64,000 nt of DNA from Pseudomonadota bacterium (GTDB lineage Bacteria > Desulfobacterota > Binatia > Binatales > Binataceae), in assembly GCA_021324755.1 (NCBI GenBank), contig JAJPIL010000006.1, positions 113,109 through 177,108 on the forward strand, given 5' to 3'. The notes beneath the pieces were generated by a model. The model had not been told where the DNA came from. It searched no databases and saw only the letters and a program-made list of their open reading frames with translations. Positions 61,874-64,000 of the stretch are shown one piece after another. Numbering within the stretch: position 1 is the first letter of the stretch; every line of letters begins with the position of its first letter. The position numbers were made by a program, and so were the translations under genes.

Positions 61874-62425
61874 ATGTCACGAATCGGCCGGCTGCCGATA
61901 GCCTATGACAAGAACGTTAAGGTAACCGTCAGCGACGGCAAGATAGCGGTCGCGGGGCCGAAAGGGCAGCTCGAAATGAAGCTGCCGCAGGGGCTATCCG
62001 TCGAGCTTGCGGACTCGAAAATCGTGGTCAAGCGCGCCGACGACTCGCGCGAGCAGCGAGCCTTGCACGGACTTACGCGCAAGCTGATAGCCAACATGGT
62101 TGAAGGAGTAACCAAGGGCTTTACCCGAGTGTTGGAAATCAACGGCGTTGGCTATCGCGCGGAGGTCAAAGGCAGCAACATCATCTTCAATCTGGGCTAT
62201 TCGCACCCAATCATTTACCAATTACCGCCAACAGTGAGCGCCAAAGTTGAGCGGCAAGTTTTAATTACTTTGGAGAGCGCCGATCGCCAGTTGCTCGGGA
62301 CAGTGGCTGCGCAGATTCGGAACCTGCGACCGCCGGAGCCTTACAAAGGGAAAGGGATAAAATACGCGGAAGAGGTGATCCGGAGAAAGGCGGGCAAGGC
62401 AGCTGGCGGAGCGAGCGCGGGCTAG
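61874..62425 (+). CDS. rplF: 50S ribosomal protein L6
   Basis: This 183-residue protein has two similar domains, starting MSRIGRLPI and ending with GTVAAQIRNLRPPEPYKGKGIKYAEEVIRRKAGK, the conserved L6 signature. It lies near the sarcin-ricin loop. It follows rpsH by 18 nt. Confidence 0.97.
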   Translation: MSRIGRLPIAYDKNVKVTVSDGKIAVAGPKGQLEMKLPQGLSVELADSKIVVKRADDSREQRALHGLTRKLIANMVEGVTKGFTRVLEINGVGYRAEVKGSNIIFNLGYSHPIIYQLPPTVSAKVERQVLITLESADRQLLGTVAAQIRNLRPPEPYKGKGIKYAEEVIRRKAGKAAGGASAG

Positions 62426-62457
62426 TTAAAAAGACGCTGTCGCTACAAGGTTAGATC

Positions 62458-62820
62458 ATGGTTTCGGAGCGATTTGCAAAGCGCGCGGCACGGAGAGCTC
62501 GAGTACGACGCAAGGTGCGCGGTACGGACAGTCGCCCTCGGCTGTCGGTCTACCGGTCGCTAAAACATATTTACGCGCAGGTGATATCGGATGAGTCTGG
62601 ACGTACGCTTGCCGCCGTGTCGACGCTGAGCCCTGAACTTAGGAATACGCTAAAGAGCACGCGTGATATGGAGGCGGCAAAGGCGGTTGGGAGAACGATA
62701 GCGCTGCGATGTCAGGAAAAAGGAATCACGTCAGTTGTGTTCGATCGCAACGGCTTTCTCTACCACGGGCGAGTCAAAGCGCTGGCGGACGCCGCGCGAG
62801 AAGCGGGGCTTAAATTTTAG
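62458..62820 (+). CDS. rplR: 50S ribosomal protein L18
   Basis: A 120-residue protein with [29 protein letters not shown] and the C-terminal [26 protein letters not shown], both typical. It binds 5S rRNA with L5. It follows rplF by 32 nt. Confidence 0.97.
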   Translation: MVSERFAKRAARRARVRRKVRGTDSRPRLSVYRSLKHIYAQVISDESGRTLAAVSTLSPELRNTLKSTRDMEAAKAVGRTIALRCQEKGITSVVFDRNGFLYHGRVKALADAAREAGLKF

Positions 62821-62847
62821 GTTTGCGCAAGCGAGGTCTTTAGTTCA

Positions 62848-63348
62848 GTGGCGGAACGCATCGATCCTCAAGGGCTGGAGCTCAAAGAAAAAGTAGTCTA
62901 CATCAACCGCGTAGCCAAGGTGGTCAAAGGGGGGCGACGCTTTAGCTTCAGCGCCCTGGTCGTAGTCGGCGATCAAAAGGGTTTGGTCGGCTACGGGTTG
63001 GGCAAGGCCAATGAGGTGCCCGAAGCTATTCGCAAGGGCGCAGAGCGCGGTAAAAAGAACCTGATGCGGGTGCCGCTTCGCGGCGGAACGATTCCGCACG
63101 AGGTCGTCGGGCATTTCGGTGCCGGAAAGGTTATACTTAAGCCGGCTGCGCCCGGAACCGGAGTTATAGCTGCAGGGGGCGTGCGCGCAGTCGTCGAGCT
63201 CGCTGGGGTGACGGATATCCTAACAAAAAGGCTGGGTTCATCTAATCCTCACAACTTGGTAAAGGCTACCTTCGAGGCCTTGGCGAGTCTGAGAAGCCCC
63301 GAAGAAGTGGCCCAGGCTCGCGGCCGACAACTCGCACCTGCTGCTTGA
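62848..63348 (+). CDS. rpsE: 30S ribosomal protein S5
   Basis: The 166-residue protein starts at GTG 62848 and has the double-stranded RNA-binding-like domain [30 protein letters not shown] and the conserved [15 protein letters not shown] and [15 protein letters not shown]. It takes part in decoding fidelity. It follows rplR by 27 nt. Confidence 0.97.
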   Translation: MAERIDPQGLELKEKVVYINRVAKVVKGGRRFSFSALVVVGDQKGLVGYGLGKANEVPEAIRKGAERGKKNLMRVPLRGGTIPHEVVGHFGAGKVILKPAAPGTGVIAAGGVRAVVELAGVTDILTKRLGSSNPHNLVKATFEALASLRSPEEVAQARGRQLAPAA

Positions 63349-63352
63349 TGGT

Positions 63353-63547
63353 ATGGAAGAGAAAATTACGGTTAGGCTGGTAAGAAGTCCGATCGGAACC
63401 AACCGCCGGGTGCGCGAAACCTTGAGAGGTTTGGGCTTGACGAGAGTAGGACGCCAGCGCGAACTCAAGCGTACGCCTAGCGTCGAGGGGATGCTGCGGC
63501 GCGTAGCCCATCTGGTCGAGCTGCGGTCGGACGAGGGACAGAGATGA
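63353..63547 (+). CDS. rpmD: 50S ribosomal protein L30
   Basis: A 64-residue protein with VRLVRSPIGTNRRVRETLRGLGL (about 8-30) and KRTPSVEGMLRRVAHLVEL, the bacterial L30 pattern. It lies 4 nt after rpsE and 1 nt before rplO, so translation is likely coupled. Confidence 0.96.
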   Translation: MEEKITVRLVRSPIGTNRRVRETLRGLGLTRVGRQRELKRTPSVEGMLRRVAHLVELRSDEGQR

Positions 63548-63548
63548 G

Positions 63549-64000
63549 ATGGATTTAGCTACGCTTAAACCGGCGCCGGGAGCACGGCGCAGGAAAAAAC
63601 GCGTCGGACGTGGGATCGCCTCCGGACACGGCAAGACGTCCGGCCGTGGCCACAAGGGTAAGGGTTCGCGCACGGGAGGCAATACGCCGCCGGGGTACGA
63701 GGGCGGCCAGATGCCGCTTCAGCGGCGCGTTCCCAAGCGAGGCTTTCGCCGCTTGCCGCGAAACGCTCGGCGGCGGGCCGAGATGGCGATCGTTAATTTG
63801 GACAAGCTAAATCGCTTCGCGAGCAGTAACGAACGAGAAATAACTCCCGACGTTTTGGCCCGTGCGGGACTTGTCCCTGCGGGCTCGAAGGTCAAAATAC
63901 TCGGCAATGGCGAGCTGAACGTCCCGCTTAGGATCAGCGCTCACGCATTTTCGGAAAGCGCCCGCCAAAAGGTCTTGGCAGCCGGCGGCAGCGTAACGGT
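63549..64000 (+). CDS. rplO: 50S ribosomal protein L15 (cut by window edge)
   Basis: ATG 63549 starts one nt after the rpmD stop. The 150 visible residues begin MDLATLKPAPGARRRKKRVG and include GRGIASGHGKTSGRGHKGKGSRTGG and GFEGGQMPLQRRVPKRGF-like sequence, as well as the C-terminal domain region up to the edge. L15 assembles late into the 50S subunit. The stop codon and the expected secY lie beyond the window. Confidence 0.95.
   Translation, partial: MDLATLKPAPGARRRKKRVGRGIASGHGKTSGRGHKGKGSRTGGNTPPGYEGGQMPLQRRVPKRGFRRLPRNARRRAEMAIVNLDKLNRFASSNEREITPDVLARAGLVPAGSKVKILGNGELNVPLRISAHAFSESARQKVLAAGGSVT

Overview
The window looks like one continuous piece of a Gram-negative bacterial chromosome, moderately GC-rich by eye, with no sign of phage, insertion sequences or CRISPR. 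An LptF/LptG pair, Lgt and an outer-membrane-style envelope gene set argue for a diderm. The order tRNA-Thr/Tyr/Gly/Thr - rpmG - tRNA-Trp - secE - nusG - rplKAJL - rpoBC - str - S10 - spc is of the proteobacterial/deltaproteobacterial kind. An archaeal-type fructose-1,6-bisphosphate aldolase/phosphatase, an F420-type PPOX protein and a MeaB-like GTPase suggest an uncultured deltaproteobacterium-like lineage (for example Desulfobacterota or Binatota). That placement is inference, not something read directly from the sequence.

Region 1 (1-38,000) is a mosaic of short operons. It opens with the end of a glucokinase gene. Next is a NitT/TauT-like ABC system with a double permease, an ATPase and a detached AAA-associated domain protein, but no binding protein. 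A stretch of small envelope or unknown genes follows (DUF2231 and MOSC proteins). A cyclotransferase-like protein overlaps a PTPS-III type pterin enzyme. A sigma-54 activator without receiver domain is translationally coupled to a stand-alone receiver and followed by a DUF1122-like gene. Then come ispE, a MeaB/phosphatase pair, tRNA-Met, several small exported or membrane proteins, the bifunctional gluconeogenic FBPase/aldolase, a tRNA-quality cluster (dtd, DUF1285-like, trmL), an envelope/protein-maturation run (lgt, tlpA-like, ctpA), xseA, VanZ, GST, DUF72 and rlmB. LptF/LptG and two GT39 membrane glycosyltransferases flanking an asnB complete this half. Intergenic gaps here are often 200-560 nt, longer than in the second half.

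Region 2 (37,000-64,000) is the information-processing supercluster. Four tRNAs lead into rpmG, tRNA-Trp, secE, nusG, rplK, rplA, rplJ, rplL, rpoB and rpoC. After a strong 13-bp hairpin and a possible leader peptide come rpsL, rpsG, fusA and tuf, then the whole S10 and spc series from rpsJ to rplO, which runs off the right edge. All genes are on the + strand, tightly spaced and often overlapping. The place where many bacteria carry a second tuf (after tRNA-Thr) is empty.

Most noteworthy: the split sigma-54 activator/receiver/DUF1122 operon, the SBP-less ABC system with a free AAA-associated subunit, the PTPS-III/cyclotransferase-like pair, the long rplJ-rplL spacer with repeats, the hairpin plus leader peptide before rpsL, a Cys-cluster loop in EF-Tu, and a 51-residue N-terminal extension on ribosomal protein L5.
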